64,000 nucleotides of DNA from Paraperibacillus marinus (GTDB lineage Bacteria > Bacillota > Bacilli > Bacillales > DSM-1321). Below the pieces are notes generated by a model that was given only the letters and a program-made list of their open reading frames with translations, did no database searches and was not told where the DNA came from. This document shows, in pieces, positions 52,756 to 60,982 of this stretch; within the stretch, counting starts at the first letter, position 1, and the number at the start of each line of letters is the position of its first letter. The position numbers were made by a program, and so were the translations under genes. The DNA is taken from contig NZ_CP143542.1 in NCBI RefSeq assembly GCF_046237605.1, forward strand, positions 2,914,001 through 2,978,000. Direction: 5' to 3'.

Positions 52756-53520
52756 TCAATTATTTTTTTTGCCGGTGAACCTTCCCACCGCTTCCATATG
52801 AGCCTCCGAAACCCAGAGCCTGGAGCATTCGGCAATTTCCTCCTGGATCCTTACGTGGAGATTGCCTTCTTCCCACTTTCTAATCAGAAGTCTTTTATAC
52901 GCACTTAATACTTCGGGCTCTTTATTTAGCAGCGCGTTCAGATAGTCCGCCCACTCTCCGCTTTCTACACTATCTAAAACAAAATCGATAAACCCAAGAT
53001 CCCGGGCCGTGCCGGCCGTGAGGATCTGTCCGCTCAACAAGAGCCTAAGGCAGGCGGATACCGGGAGCTTCTCGTAAAGGATAGTGGCCCCGCCCCAGCC
53101 TGTAGTGATTCCCTGATTTCCCTGCACAAAGCCAAGCTTTATACCAGGCACCGCCACCCGGATATCACAGGCAGCCGCAATCTCACATCCTCCCCCGACT
53201 GCCGCACCATTCAGGAAGGCAATTGTAGGTTTTTTCAGTGTCAACAGTCTGAATACTATACTTCCCATTTCAGAAAGCATTTCATAGGCATCCGCTTTTG
53301 TCCCCAATGAGTGGAACTCCTTAAGGTCACCGCCGGAACAAAAGGCAGCATCACCTTCCCCCCTTATTAAAACAGCCTTGATCGACCTTTCCTTTTCTGC
53401 TGTCTCAAGTGCTTCTTTAAGGCCAGCCATTACATCATAATTGACTGCATTTCTCCTCTCCGGCCTGTTAATTATGATTCTAAATAAACCGTTCTCACAT
53501 AGATCCGTCTTCACCTGCAC
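52756..53520 (-). CDS. Enoyl-CoA hydratase/isomerase family protein
   Basis: Crotonase-fold protein of 254 residues. The oxyanion-hole segments are AAFCSGGDLKEFHSL near residue 58 and LNGAAVGGGCEIAAACDIRVA near 103. The usual glutamates seen in true enoyl-CoA hydratases are not clearly placed: the second site reads GNQGITTGWGG where hydratases often have PE-x-x-x-G, so it may be a hydrolase or isomerase of the superfamily. It sits between the gerR-like gene and rpmF, where B. subtilis has no such gene. Substrate is unknown. Confidence 0.85.
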   Translation of the reverse strand: MQVKTDLCENGLFRIIINRPERRNAVNYDVMAGLKEALETAEKERSIKAVLIRGEGDAAFCSGGDLKEFHSLGTKADAYEMLSEMGSIVFRLLTLKKPTIAFLNGAAVGGGCEIAAACDIRVAVPGIKLGFVQGNQGITTGWGGATILYEKLPVSACLRLLLSGQILTAGTARDLGFIDFVLDSVESGEWADYLNALLNKEPEVLSAYKRLLIRKWEEGNLHVRIQEEIAECSRLWVSEAHMEAVGRFTGKKNN

Positions 53521-53612
53521 TATACCCCAGCCCTTCTTCCTGCATGTTATTTTCTCTTATTACAGTTTACAGAAAGGCAGGCTGCTTCAGCCACCCTAAG
53601 CTTTTTAAACAC

Positions 53613-53642
53613 AAAAAAAGCACAGAGAAAATATCTCTGTGC
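53613..53642 (-). terminator. Intrinsic terminator of ylbN-rpmF
   Basis: GCACAGAGA/TCTCTGTGC stem followed by seven T residues on the minus strand, 14 bases after the rpmF stop. Confidence 0.88.
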
Positions 53643-53655
53643 CGCTAAGAAGAAA

Positions 53656-53829
53656 TTATTTGCTAATAACTTCTTTTCCTTTGTATGTTCCACAAGCTTT
53701 ACATACACGGTGAGCGAGTTTCATTTCACCGCAGTTTGGGCATGCTACCATACCTGGGACTTGAAGCTTAAAGTGTGTACGACGTTGTCTCTTTACAGTT
53801 TTAGAAGTTCTTCTAAAAGGTACAGCCAT
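53656..53829 (-). CDS. rpmF: Ribosomal protein L32
   Basis: Large-subunit ribosomal protein of 57 residues. It starts MAVPFRRTSKTVKRQRRTH and carries the zinc ribbon CPNC...CKAC (about 31-47) of the zinc-binding C+ form. The frame offers an ATG three codons earlier, but MAVPFRR at 53829 is universal for the family. It lies 68 bases after ylbN, the standard pairing in Bacilli. Confidence 0.97.
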   Translation of the reverse strand: MAVPFRRTSKTVKRQRRTHFKLQVPGMVACPNCGEMKLAHRVCKACGTYKGKEVISK

Positions 53830-53897
53830 TATTCCCACCTCCTTAAAAATTGAGTTAAGAAGCTAAGATATCCAGTAATCTGGTCTTCTTTCGCACT

Positions 53898-54422
53898 TTA
53901 CGGTTTGTTGTTTTCATTGTCGAAGAAATTCGCCAGCTTTGCCAAGCGCGGATCGACTTTCTTCTTTTGATCTTCTTCAGATAAGACTTCCCAATCATTT
54001 CCGGACTGAGGGGCAGCGTCTTCTGAATCAATATCATCGCAAAATACCTGAATAGGTATTTCAAGCAAAATGTTTTCTTTAATAACAGGCAATAAATCTA
54101 TCGTATCGCCTTCCACTGAATGAGAGTTCTCCGCATACGGATCTTCATAATCAGCTTTTAAAAGAAAAGTTTCGATTGTTTCAATATCAATTGGATATTT
54201 AACATCTACAAGAGTTCTCGAACAAGGAAGCACAAGATGGCCGCTGATATGAAGGTGAAACGTAACCTTGGAGGAACTGATGTCCGCCCTTCCGGTTATA
54301 TGCATCGGGGAAACTTCCCTGATCTCCGTTTCGAGTTCCATGATATCCTCCACGGCTGCTGTCTCATCAAGCTGCAGATTCTTGTCCCGGTACTTCTGAA
54401 GTTGTGTAATTGTCCATTTCAA
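53898..54422 (-). CDS. ylbN: YceD/DUF177-family protein YlbN
   Basis: DUF177 (YceD) protein of 174 residues with the family segment LHISGHLVLPCSRTLVDVKYPI near residues 66-87 and C-terminal DPRLAKLANFF. These proteins are linked to 23S rRNA accumulation and ribosome assembly in other organisms, consistent with pairing to rpmF. The family start M-K-W-T corresponds to a TTG at 54422, five bases after AGAGGTGA; the ATG frame 14 codons upstream overlaps the promoter -10 and is unlikely. Confidence 0.93.
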   Translation of the reverse strand: MKWTITQLQKYRDKNLQLDETAAVEDIMELETEIREVSPMHITGRADISSSKVTFHLHISGHLVLPCSRTLVDVKYPIDIETIETFLLKADYEDPYAENSHSVEGDTIDLLPVIKENILLEIPIQVFCDDIDSEDAAPQSGNDWEVLSEEDQKKKVDPRLAKLANFFDNENNKP

Positions 54423-54450
54423 ATGAATCACCTCTGAGGCAACAAAAGTA

Positions 54451-54479
54451 ATTATATCGGTCAATCAATCGTTTGTCAA
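54451..54479 (-). promoter_or_regulatory. Consensus sigma-A promoter of ylbN-rpmF
   Basis: Perfect TTGACA (54474-54479), a 17-base spacer and perfect TATAAT (54451-54456). Such a strong promoter fits a ribosomal protein operon. Its -35 coincides with that of the divergent tmcAL promoter. Confidence 0.88.
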
Positions 54480-54501
54480 TATTTTTTCTTTACACTATAA
54501 T
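54473..54501 (+). promoter_or_regulatory. Sigma-A promoter of tmcAL
   Basis: TTGTCA (54473-54478), a 17-base spacer and TATAAT (54496-54501). The -35 shares five bases with the opposite-strand -35 of ylbN, so polymerase cannot occupy both at once. Confidence 0.78.
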
Positions 54502-54614
54502 AGAAGAACAGTAAATATTTCCAAAGGACTGGCAAAAGACTTTTATATCATTATTTATTTTATCACGTGCATTAAAAATCGCAAATTTTTGGCCTTGGCT
54601 GCAGGAGGCGACAC

Positions 54615-55835
54615 ATGGAAGCACTTGGAATTATCGTAGAGTACAACCCCTTTCATAACGGACATGCCTATCATATTAAGGAAAGTTTAAAATCAACTGG
54701 AGCAGACCTTGTCATCGCAGTCATGAGCGGGAATTTCCTGCAAAGAGGAGAGCCTGCGATGGCGGGTAAATGGGCAAGAGCACGGATGGCTCTCCTGGGC
54801 GGGTCCGACCTGGTCTTTGAGCTTCCCTACCCTTTCGCCGCTCAGCAGGCAAATATATTCGCCCGGGGATCGGTAGGGATCCTCGAAGCAGCCGGCTGCA
54901 GTCATGTATGTTTCGGCAGCGAGGCAGGCAGCATCGATGCTTTCTTGGAAGCTGAGGCCTTTCTGAGAAGAAATGGTTCAGCTTATGACCAGTCGGTAAA
55001 GGAATTCAGCAAAAGCGGATTCAGCTATCCGCGTGCAGCCTCCCTGGCTTTTGAAGCACTTTCGGGCTCGGGCAGTATTCTGGACCTGAGCAAACCCAAT
55101 AATATCCTGGGACTTCAGTATGTACGGGCCATCAAGGATCAGACCTGCTCCATCAAGCCATGCACGATCAAAAGGATAGGCTCCGGTTATCATGATGAAT
55201 CGCTTCACTCAAAATCTTTAGCCAGTGCGACCGGAATCAGAAAAGCGATTTTCGAGGATGGCGCTTCACCCGAAGCCGTAAAGGACCAGATTCCTCTTTC
55301 TACATATGAAGAACTTACATCCTATCATGCCCAATATGGAACTTTTCATAATTGGGAGTTGTACTGGCCGTTTCTCCAATACCGCATCATCTCTTCTTCC
55401 ATTAGTGAGCTGAATTTGATTTATGAAGCTGAGGAAGGCCTTGAATACCGGTTTAAAGAAATGGCAAATACTGCCCGGACGTTCCAGGAATTCATCTCTT
55501 TGGTAAAGACTAAAAGATATACATGGACCCGTCTGCAGAGGGCCGCACTGAATATACTGAACAACGTTAAAAAAGAAGAAATGGGCGCTGCAGGCACCGG
55601 CCCCGGATACCTTCGCTTGCTCGGGATGAACCGAAAGGGAAGGCAGTACCTGAATGAAAATAAGAAAAAACTCGGACTGCCGCTCATTACCAGACCTTCC
55701 TCCTTCAAGAAAGAACTCTCACTGGATCTGCGAGCCTCTTCCATCTATGCCCTGCCGCTTGAACCGGGCAGGCGGAAGAAAGCGCTGAAAAGGGAATACA
55801 TGCCTCCAGTCTTCTTGGATGGCGAACAAAAATAA
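54615..55835 (+). CDS. tmcAL: tRNA-Met cytidine acetate ligase (TmcAL, YlbM)
   Basis: Uses ATP and acetate to acetylate the wobble cytidine of elongator tRNA-Met (ac4C34), preventing misreading of isoleucine codons. The 406-residue protein has the nucleotidyltransferase-like N-terminus GIIVEYNPFHNGHAYHI, with the HxGH-type HNGH near residue 15, VIAVMSGNFLQRGEPAM near 38 and a helical C-terminal RNA-binding part. The start ATG follows AGGAGG. It is a monocistronic unit ending at a bidirectional terminator shared with ylbL. Confidence 0.95.
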   Translation: MEALGIIVEYNPFHNGHAYHIKESLKSTGADLVIAVMSGNFLQRGEPAMAGKWARARMALLGGSDLVFELPYPFAAQQANIFARGSVGILEAAGCSHVCFGSEAGSIDAFLEAEAFLRRNGSAYDQSVKEFSKSGFSYPRAASLAFEALSGSGSILDLSKPNNILGLQYVRAIKDQTCSIKPCTIKRIGSGYHDESLHSKSLASATGIRKAIFEDGASPEAVKDQIPLSTYEELTSYHAQYGTFHNWELYWPFLQYRIISSSISELNLIYEAEEGLEYRFKEMANTARTFQEFISLVKTKRYTWTRLQRAALNILNNVKKEEMGAAGTGPGYLRLLGMNRKGRQYLNENKKKLGLPLITRPSSFKKELSLDLRASSIYALPLEPGRRKKALKREYMPPVFLDGEQK

Positions 55836-55866
55836 GAGGCGCCTTCTAGGCAGCCTCTTATTTTTG
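55828..55866. terminator. Bidirectional terminator between tmcAL and ylbL
   Basis: AATAAGAGGC/GCCTCTTATT arms enclose a short loop, with A residues to the left and T residues to the right, serving both converging genes. Confidence 0.85.
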
Positions 55867-56874
55867 TTCAAGCTTATCCAAGTAATTCAAAGCGTCTCCA
55901 AATGTATCCACTGGGACGACCTTCATTTTTGTATCGATATCCTTTGCAGCTTTGACGGCAACCCTGTAATTGGAATTCCTGATTCCTTTTTCATTCGGGG
56001 CAAAAAATATTTCCGCACCGCTTTTATCAGCTGCGACGATCTTCTGATCGATTCCCCCGATCGGCCCCACCGTGCCATCAGAAAAGATCTCTCCTGTCCC
56101 TGCAATTTTATAGCCCCTGGTGATGTCTTTCTTTGTAAGCTGGTCATAAATCTCAAGGGTAAACATCAATCCGGCTGATGGGCCGCCAATTTTTTCAGAG
56201 TTGATTGACACCTTCGGATCCGCCTGGACTTCTTTATCATCCACAAGATGGATGCCTAGCCCCGCTCGTTTCTCCTTGCCTGGCAGTGTGGCAAGCACCG
56301 CCTTTTCCTCCATGTCCCTGCCATCACGCTGGAACCGGATGGCAACCGTATCGCCTGCCTTTTTGCCGCTGACATAATCAATAAATTCTTTCGAAGAAGC
56401 AAACTTCCTGCCATCAACCCTTATGATCCGGTCCCCTGGCTTAAGCACTTTGGCCGCCGGAAGACTGTCACTCACTTCAATGACATAGATTCCATTGAAG
56501 GTTGTCTTCACCGGGCGTCCAGCCTTTTTGTATGCCACTTCGACGGCGCTTTCCTTAGAACCTTCCATCATGTTCAGCTGCCTTGCGTTATACTCCTCAT
56601 CCGATTCATCTTCATACCTGATCTTTTTAATGGGGTATAATTCCTGGTACTTGCTGAGGTGAGCCCCCAGGTACGTATATATATTGGCTTTGCCCATCCT
56701 GATGGTCGTCAGCATGAACTTTCCCTTTGAATGATATCCGCCATCTACCTTGACCACTGGGTCGAGCTCCTCGGCCATCCCCGGCTTCGTTACATAATAA
56801 GGAAGTGTGATGAATACGGAACCTACTATCAATATGAATAAGATAATGAAGCTATATATTTTTTTCCGGGTCAT
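55858..56874 (-). CDS. ylbL: PDZ-Lon-type membrane protease YlbL (DdcP)
   Basis: Membrane-anchored serine protease; B. subtilis YlbL (DdcP) degrades the SOS division inhibitor YneA during checkpoint recovery. The 338-residue product has one N-terminal membrane segment (about 7-27), a PDZ domain (about 125-195, NGIYVIEVSDSLPAAKVLKPGDRI) and a Lon-type proteolytic domain with the Ser-Lys dyad Ser233 (GGPSAG) and Lys278 (GGIDQKI). Start ATG at 56874 lies two bases before the ylbK stop region. Confidence 0.95.
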   Translation of the reverse strand: MTRKKIYSFIILFILIVGSVFITLPYYVTKPGMAEELDPVVKVDGGYHSKGKFMLTTIRMGKANIYTYLGAHLSKYQELYPIKKIRYEDESDEEYNARQLNMMEGSKESAVEVAYKKAGRPVKTTFNGIYVIEVSDSLPAAKVLKPGDRIIRVDGRKFASSKEFIDYVSGKKAGDTVAIRFQRDGRDMEEKAVLATLPGKEKRAGLGIHLVDDKEVQADPKVSINSEKIGGPSAGLMFTLEIYDQLTKKDITRGYKIAGTGEIFSDGTVGPIGGIDQKIVAADKSGAEIFFAPNEKGIRNSNYRVAVKAAKDIDTKMKVVPVDTFGDALNYLDKLEQK

Positions 56875-56876
56875 TC

Positions 56877-57662
56877 CTAGTGTTTCTCCTTCCATCCATG
56901 GATAGCAGCCTTGATTTTATCAACATTTTTTCTGGCTTCTTCTTCTCCAATAGTAATCATTTCAGCAATATTTGTAAACGCCCTTGAACTATAAGCCTCG
57001 ACCCGCGGTCTGATCATCACATCGGAAGCCACTTCCCGGTGCATGACCAGCTCCATCTGCAGAATATCGAGGCTCTGAAGAATCACATCATAGATCGACC
57101 CAATCTCAATATCCTGCTTGATATGGGAGACATCTACCCCTATCACGATATCTGCTCCCATATCCCTTATTACCGACACGGGTATCCGGTCAACGACACC
57201 GCCGTCAACAAGCAGCCTGCCATCCACCAATTCAGGAACGAAAATTCCAGGTATGGAGATGCTTGCCCGGACCGCCTCAGCGACCGGCCCTTCTGTGAAG
57301 ATCACTTTCTCGCCCGTTTTGATGTCGGTTGCAATAACTGACACAGGAATGTCCAGCTCCTCCAGATTCTTGCCGTATGTAAACAGGCGGATAAACTCTT
57401 TTATTTTCTTTCCTGCAATGAGTCCCATCTTGGGGACGGTAAAATCCAGGAAGAATTTCCGCTTGAAGGCATTTGACAATTTATATAACTGCTCGAGATC
57501 CTGTCCTGCCGCATAAAAGCATGCAACCAGCGCCCCCATGCTGCTGCCTGCAGCCATGGAGATGGGGATGCCCTCTTCTACCAATACCTTGATGACGCCT
57601 AAATGGGCAAACCCTCTGGCACCTCCGGAACCGAGGGCGAGTCCTATCCTGGGCTCTTTCAT
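56877..57662 (-). CDS. ylbK: Patatin-like phospholipase family protein YlbK
   Basis: Patatin-fold serine hydrolase of 261 residues. It has the oxyanion-hole loop GSGGARG at 11-17, the nucleophile elbow GSSMG with Ser41 and the dyad aspartate in LLVDGGVVDRIPV near residue 170. Substrate in Bacillus is unknown; a lysophospholipase or lipid acyl hydrolase role is assumed from the family. It is co-transcribed with ylbL, two bases apart, as in B. subtilis. Confidence 0.94.
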   Translation of the reverse strand: MKEPRIGLALGSGGARGFAHLGVIKVLVEEGIPISMAAGSSMGALVACFYAAGQDLEQLYKLSNAFKRKFFLDFTVPKMGLIAGKKIKEFIRLFTYGKNLEELDIPVSVIATDIKTGEKVIFTEGPVAEAVRASISIPGIFVPELVDGRLLVDGGVVDRIPVSVIRDMGADIVIGVDVSHIKQDIEIGSIYDVILQSLDILQMELVMHREVASDVMIRPRVEAYSSRAFTNIAEMITIGEEEARKNVDKIKAAIHGWKEKH

Positions 57663-57831
57663 AAAACCTTCCTCCCTTGTTCACTCAATCTTATGGTCTA
57701 AAACCTGTTAAACACGTATAAGGTTTTATATAAGGACAAGTTGAATTTAGTTTATTATGCCCTGTTGGAAATTATATGTTGTATTTGCCAATTTAGTTTT
57801 TATTTCTCATTTTTCTGGAGGGACGGACTCA

Positions 57832-59043
57832 GTGAATAAATCGCAGTTTAAAACCATTATTTTATCTTTCTCAGTGGTGCTCATCGCCGGAGCACTTATT
57901 AAATTTCCGCAGGAATCCTTGTCTGCCTCCATCAGGGGATTGAATATGTGGTGGGAGATCGTCTTCCCTTCCCTTCTGCCCTTTTTTATTATCTCTGAAA
58001 TGATGATTGGATTTGGTGTGGTCCGTTTCCTTGGAGTGCTGCTCGAACCATTGATGAGACCCTTATTTAAAGTGCCGGGAGTCGGCGGCTTTGTTTGGGC
58101 GATGGGGATGGCGTCCGGCTTTCCAGTCGGCGCCAAGCTGACGGCCAGGCTTCGGCAGGAAGAACAATTGACGAGGATAGAAGCAGAGAGGCTTGTGAGT
58201 TTTACGAATTCATCCAATCCCTTATTTATTTTCGGGGCTGTCTCCATTGGCTTTTTTTATAACACGGGACTTGGCATTGTCCTGGCTCTGTCCCATTATG
58301 CAGGGAACCTTACAGTTGGCATTCTTATGAGGTTTTATGGAACAGACGCGAAACCGCCAGCCGAGGAAAAAAACAAAGTTTCCATCATGAAAGCGCTGGC
58401 GGCCCTGCACAGGACACGGATCAAGGATAATCGGCCGATCGGCAAGATGCTTGGTGATTCAGTGTTCTCCTCCATCAATACACTCTTGATGATCGGCGGT
58501 TTTATCATTCTTTTTTCAGTCGTTAATAAACTTTTATTCCATATGGGCATTACCGGGGCCTTATCGACTGCGGTGAAAGAGCTCCTCCATCTTGCCGGTC
58601 TTCATGAAGCACTGGGCATTCCCTTGATAGCCGGCATCTTTGAAGTTACACTGGGCTCCCAGATGACGAGCGGCATCCAGGAAGCACCGCTCCTCCAGCA
58701 GGCCATCATCACCAGTTTTCTGCTAGGGTTCAGTGGTTTCAGTGTCCAGGCCCAGGTGGCCAGCATCCTGGCTGAAACCGATATACGCTTTTTCCCATTT
58801 TTCATCGCCCGCCTGATTCATGGGACATCTGCCGGATTTTTCACACTGCTGCTATGGAAACCTCTCTATCAGGGAGGAAAGGAGACGTTTGCTGCCGTGC
58901 CTGCTGCCTGGCTGCCGCAGGCTGACCAGCTAGGGAATTTCACCTCCTATCTTGCCAAGGCAGGTCCGCCCCTTACCATCCTGATGCTCCTCCTCTATAC
59001 AGCCCTCCTACTGAAGAGATCTAAAGGAACAGGCAGGGACTAA
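57832..59043 (+). CDS. ylbJ: Sporulation integral membrane protein YlbJ
   Basis: Membrane protein of 403 residues with about eight hydrophobic segments and two nucleoside-recognition (Gate)-type repeats; the conserved region LNMWWEIVFPSLLPFFIISEM is near residue 35 and MGMASGFPVGAKLTARLR near 95. In B. subtilis YlbJ is made under sigma-E and is needed for normal spore formation. The family start corresponds to GTG at 57832 behind GGAGGGACGG; an ATG 25 codons earlier has no ribosome-binding site. Divergent from ylbK. Confidence 0.93.
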   Translation: MNKSQFKTIILSFSVVLIAGALIKFPQESLSASIRGLNMWWEIVFPSLLPFFIISEMMIGFGVVRFLGVLLEPLMRPLFKVPGVGGFVWAMGMASGFPVGAKLTARLRQEEQLTRIEAERLVSFTNSSNPLFIFGAVSIGFFYNTGLGIVLALSHYAGNLTVGILMRFYGTDAKPPAEEKNKVSIMKALAALHRTRIKDNRPIGKMLGDSVFSSINTLLMIGGFIILFSVVNKLLFHMGITGALSTAVKELLHLAGLHEALGIPLIAGIFEVTLGSQMTSGIQEAPLLQQAIITSFLLGFSGFSVQAQVASILAETDIRFFPFFIARLIHGTSAGFFTLLLWKPLYQGGKETFAAVPAAWLPQADQLGNFTSYLAKAGPPLTILMLLLYTALLLKRSKGTGRD

Positions 59044-59080
59044 AAAAAGGAGGCTGACCCTAAAGGGTCAGCCTTCCTGG
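59042..59080. terminator. Terminator shared by ylbJ and coaD
   Basis: AGGCTGACCC/GGGTCAGCCT stem with a seven-base T-run on the minus strand, ending coaD; on the plus strand the T-run is weak. The coaD stop codon lies inside the stem. Confidence 0.8.
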
Positions 59081-59559
59081 CTTTCATATTTTTTAAGCAG
59101 CCACTCTTTGACTACAGTGGGGACAAGTTCAGAAATATCTCCGCCATACCTCGCCACTTCCTTCACGATGCTTGAGCTGAGAAAAGAATATTGATTGTTG
59201 GTCATGATAAAAAAGGTCTCAATCTGCTCGTTTAATAAACGATTCATGGAAGTGATCTGCATCTCATATTCAAAATCCGACACCGCCCGGAGACCCCTGA
59301 TGATGGCATCGGCATTGATGCTTTTCGCATAGTCAACCAGCAGCCCCTGAAATGAACTTACTTTCACATTCGGGATATGGACCGTTGCCTGCCTGATCAG
59401 CTCCTGGCGCTCATCTACTGTGAATAAAGGCTGTTTAGAAGAATTATTCAGAACGACAATATACACTTCCTCAAACACCTTCGCCGCTCTTTGAATAATA
59501 TCAAGATGTCCGTTAGTGATTGGATCAAAGCTGCCTGGACAAACTGCAATTCTACCCAT
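59068..59559 (-). CDS. coaD: Phosphopantetheine adenylyltransferase
   Basis: Penultimate step of coenzyme A synthesis, forming dephospho-CoA from 4'-phosphopantetheine and ATP. The 163-residue protein has the nucleotidyltransferase motif CPGSFDPITNGHLDII (T/HxGH), RGLRAVSDFEYE near residue 88 and the C-terminal YSFLSSSIVKEVA. The second of two close ATGs (59559) has the better seven-base spacing from AGAGGAG and matches family starts. It forms an operon with rsmD. Confidence 0.96.
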   Translation of the reverse strand: MGRIAVCPGSFDPITNGHLDIIQRAAKVFEEVYIVVLNNSSKQPLFTVDERQELIRQATVHIPNVKVSSFQGLLVDYAKSINADAIIRGLRAVSDFEYEMQITSMNRLLNEQIETFFIMTNNQYSFLSSSIVKEVARYGGDISELVPTVVKEWLLKKYESQEG

Positions 59560-59614
59560 TTTCATTCTCCTCTAACTATATGTATATAACGAAAACCATC
59601 CCGCCTGCAAGGCT

Positions 59615-60175
59615 CTAAAGGGAAGCACGTCCCCTATATAGGGTCACTGCTATCATGCCATATTTCTCCTCCCGGAATGAAACGAGCGTATTGATTTCCT
59701 TTTTGAGGCTAATATCTGAGGCATGCTCGCAGACAATCATACCATCCGGTGCCAGCAGCCCGTTTTCCTCTATCATGCCAAGCAGATTCTCCAGGATATG
59801 CTTTTTATATGGAGGATCCAGAAGAATGAGATCAAAGGACAGCTTCCTCTTGATGATTGCTTTTAGCGCCCTCTCCGATTCATTCCTGTAAATCTCGGCT
59901 TTTTCCTCGAAATTACAGGCTGCAACATTAGCTTTTATGGCTGCGATTGCTTTGTGATCCCTGTCCACAAAAATGGCCCCATCCATTCCGCGGCTCAATG
60001 CTTCTATTCCAAGCCCTCCGCTGCCTGCAAATAAATCCAATACCTGGCCGCCTGAAAAATAAGGGCCGATCATATTAAAAATGGACTCCTTTACCTTATC
60101 CGTCGTCGGACGAGTCTGATTTCCGGGCACTGCCTTAAGCGGCCTTCCCTTACAAGTTCCCGATACGACCCTCAT
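59615..60175 (-). CDS. rsmD: 16S rRNA m2G966 methyltransferase RsmD
   Basis: SAM-dependent N2-methylation of a guanine in the 30S head. The 186-residue protein has the RsmD N-terminus MRVVSGTCKGRPLKAVPG, the SAM motif VLDLFAGSGGLGIEALSRG near residue 44 and the catalytic DPPY in LILLDPPYKK near 120. The ATG overlaps the TGA of a possible upstream small gene (ATGA), suggesting translational coupling. coaD follows 55 bases later. Confidence 0.96.
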   Translation of the reverse strand: MRVVSGTCKGRPLKAVPGNQTRPTTDKVKESIFNMIGPYFSGGQVLDLFAGSGGLGIEALSRGMDGAIFVDRDHKAIAAIKANVAACNFEEKAEIYRNESERALKAIIKRKLSFDLILLDPPYKKHILENLLGMIEENGLLAPDGMIVCEHASDISLKKEINTLVSFREEKYGMIAVTLYRGRASL

Positions 60176-60393
60176 AGTATGTTCACCACTTCAAGATTAA
60201 ATTTAAAATTCTCTCCTATCCTACCACATTCACTGGATTCCGGCCAAATGTTTCTCGGAGTAAAAGAAACGTGCCGGTATTTAAAAATAGAACATCCATG
60301 AATAAGCTGGGATAAAAAGGGCCATAATGTTTTTAACAGCATCTTATTCGAGGATGTTGTTGCCAACCGCGGAGAAGACTTACGTTTCCCCAT
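60172..60393 (-). CDS. Possible small protein coupled to rsmD, unrecognised
   Basis: A 73-codon frame with ATG at 60393 preceded by GGAGG at good spacing and ending in an ATGA overlap with rsmD. The product begins MGKRKSSPRLATTSSNK, is basic, with a short hydrophobic stretch (about 18-32), and the C-terminal half has mixed composition with no motif I know. B. subtilis has no gene here. Signals support translation; the protein sequence itself is unconvincing, so it may instead be a leader peptide or a chance frame. Confidence 0.35.
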   Translation of the reverse strand: MGKRKSSPRLATTSSNKMLLKTLWPFLSQLIHGCSIFKYRHVSFTPRNIWPESSECGRIGENFKFNLEVVNIL

Positions 60394-60452
60394 AAGTTCT
60401 TCCTCCGGTTTCTCCTCTCCCTTTGCCTTCTTTCCTTGATGGGATATAGAAG

Positions 60453-60488
60453 GACCCCCGCAGGCAGCTTGCCGGCGGGGCTTTTTAT
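60453..60488 (+). terminator. Orphan plus-strand intrinsic terminator
   Basis: CCCCGCAGGC/GCCGGCGGGG hairpin followed by CTTTTTATTT on the plus strand. The nearest upstream plus-strand gene, ylbJ, ends 1.4 kb earlier behind its own terminator, so no annotated transcript explains this one. Confidence 0.75.
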
Positions 60489-60560
60489 TTGCATGGGCCA
60501 GCTTCTCAAACCTCCCTCCTGCATGGTACAGTAAAGACAGTACAAACAGGAGGAACTAAG

Positions 60561-60947
60561 ATGATACAGCGATTCATAGAACTTGGGGAAGGCTATTCCG
60601 ATATTTACGAACTTCTGGAAATAGGGAGAGCCTGCCGGGAACGGGCAGTCAGGCTGCTGGCCCTTCATACCGTAATCAACGACCGGCCGGCCACATCAGT
60701 GGCCGTCGTCATGGAGCCTGCTGCACAGGGAGACTTCCAGCCCATTTACATCTGCAGGGAAGGAATTCCCCATCCTGAATTTAAAAGCAAAAGGTACTCC
60801 CTTTTCGCCGAACTTGCAGAAGTGCTCGACAAGCAGATTATCGAGCTTGACGTCAAATCATCCCGGGAATTTGCAGAAAAAGATCTTTACTATCAATACC
60901 TCACCGGCATCCTTCGAATGAATAGATACCTTCCGCCGCTCAGGTAA
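60561..60947 (+). CDS. Small conserved Bacillus protein (DUF7147-like)
   Basis: A 128-residue cytoplasmic protein beginning MIQRFIELGEGYSDIYELLEIGR. I recall similar Bacillus proteins at this locus, sometimes labelled methylthioribose kinase, though this protein is far too short for that kinase and has no kinase motifs. The middle reads VAVVMEPAAQGDFQPIYICREG and the C-terminus YYQYLTGILRMNRYLPP. Start ATG follows AGGAGGAACTAAG. Function unknown. It converges with ylbG across a hairpin. Confidence 0.8.
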   Translation: MIQRFIELGEGYSDIYELLEIGRACRERAVRLLALHTVINDRPATSVAVVMEPAAQGDFQPIYICREGIPHPEFKSKRYSLFAELAEVLDKQIIELDVKSSREFAEKDLYYQYLTGILRMNRYLPPLR

Positions 60948-60954
60948 AAAGATG

Positions 60955-60982
60955 AAACAGGCTGCCCTGCGGGCAGCCTGTT
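60955..60982. terminator. Hairpin between the DUF7147-like gene and ylbG
   Basis: AACAGGCTGCCC/GGGCAGCCTGTT perfect twelve-base arms around a four-base loop. The T-run is poor on both strands (best on the minus strand, TTTCATCTTTTT). Confidence 0.65.

Noticed and set aside
60333..60668. 111-codon minus-strand frame near the orphan terminator
   Set aside because: It runs antisense into the DUF7147-like gene, translates the terminator hairpin and has an Arg-rich low-complexity C-terminus.
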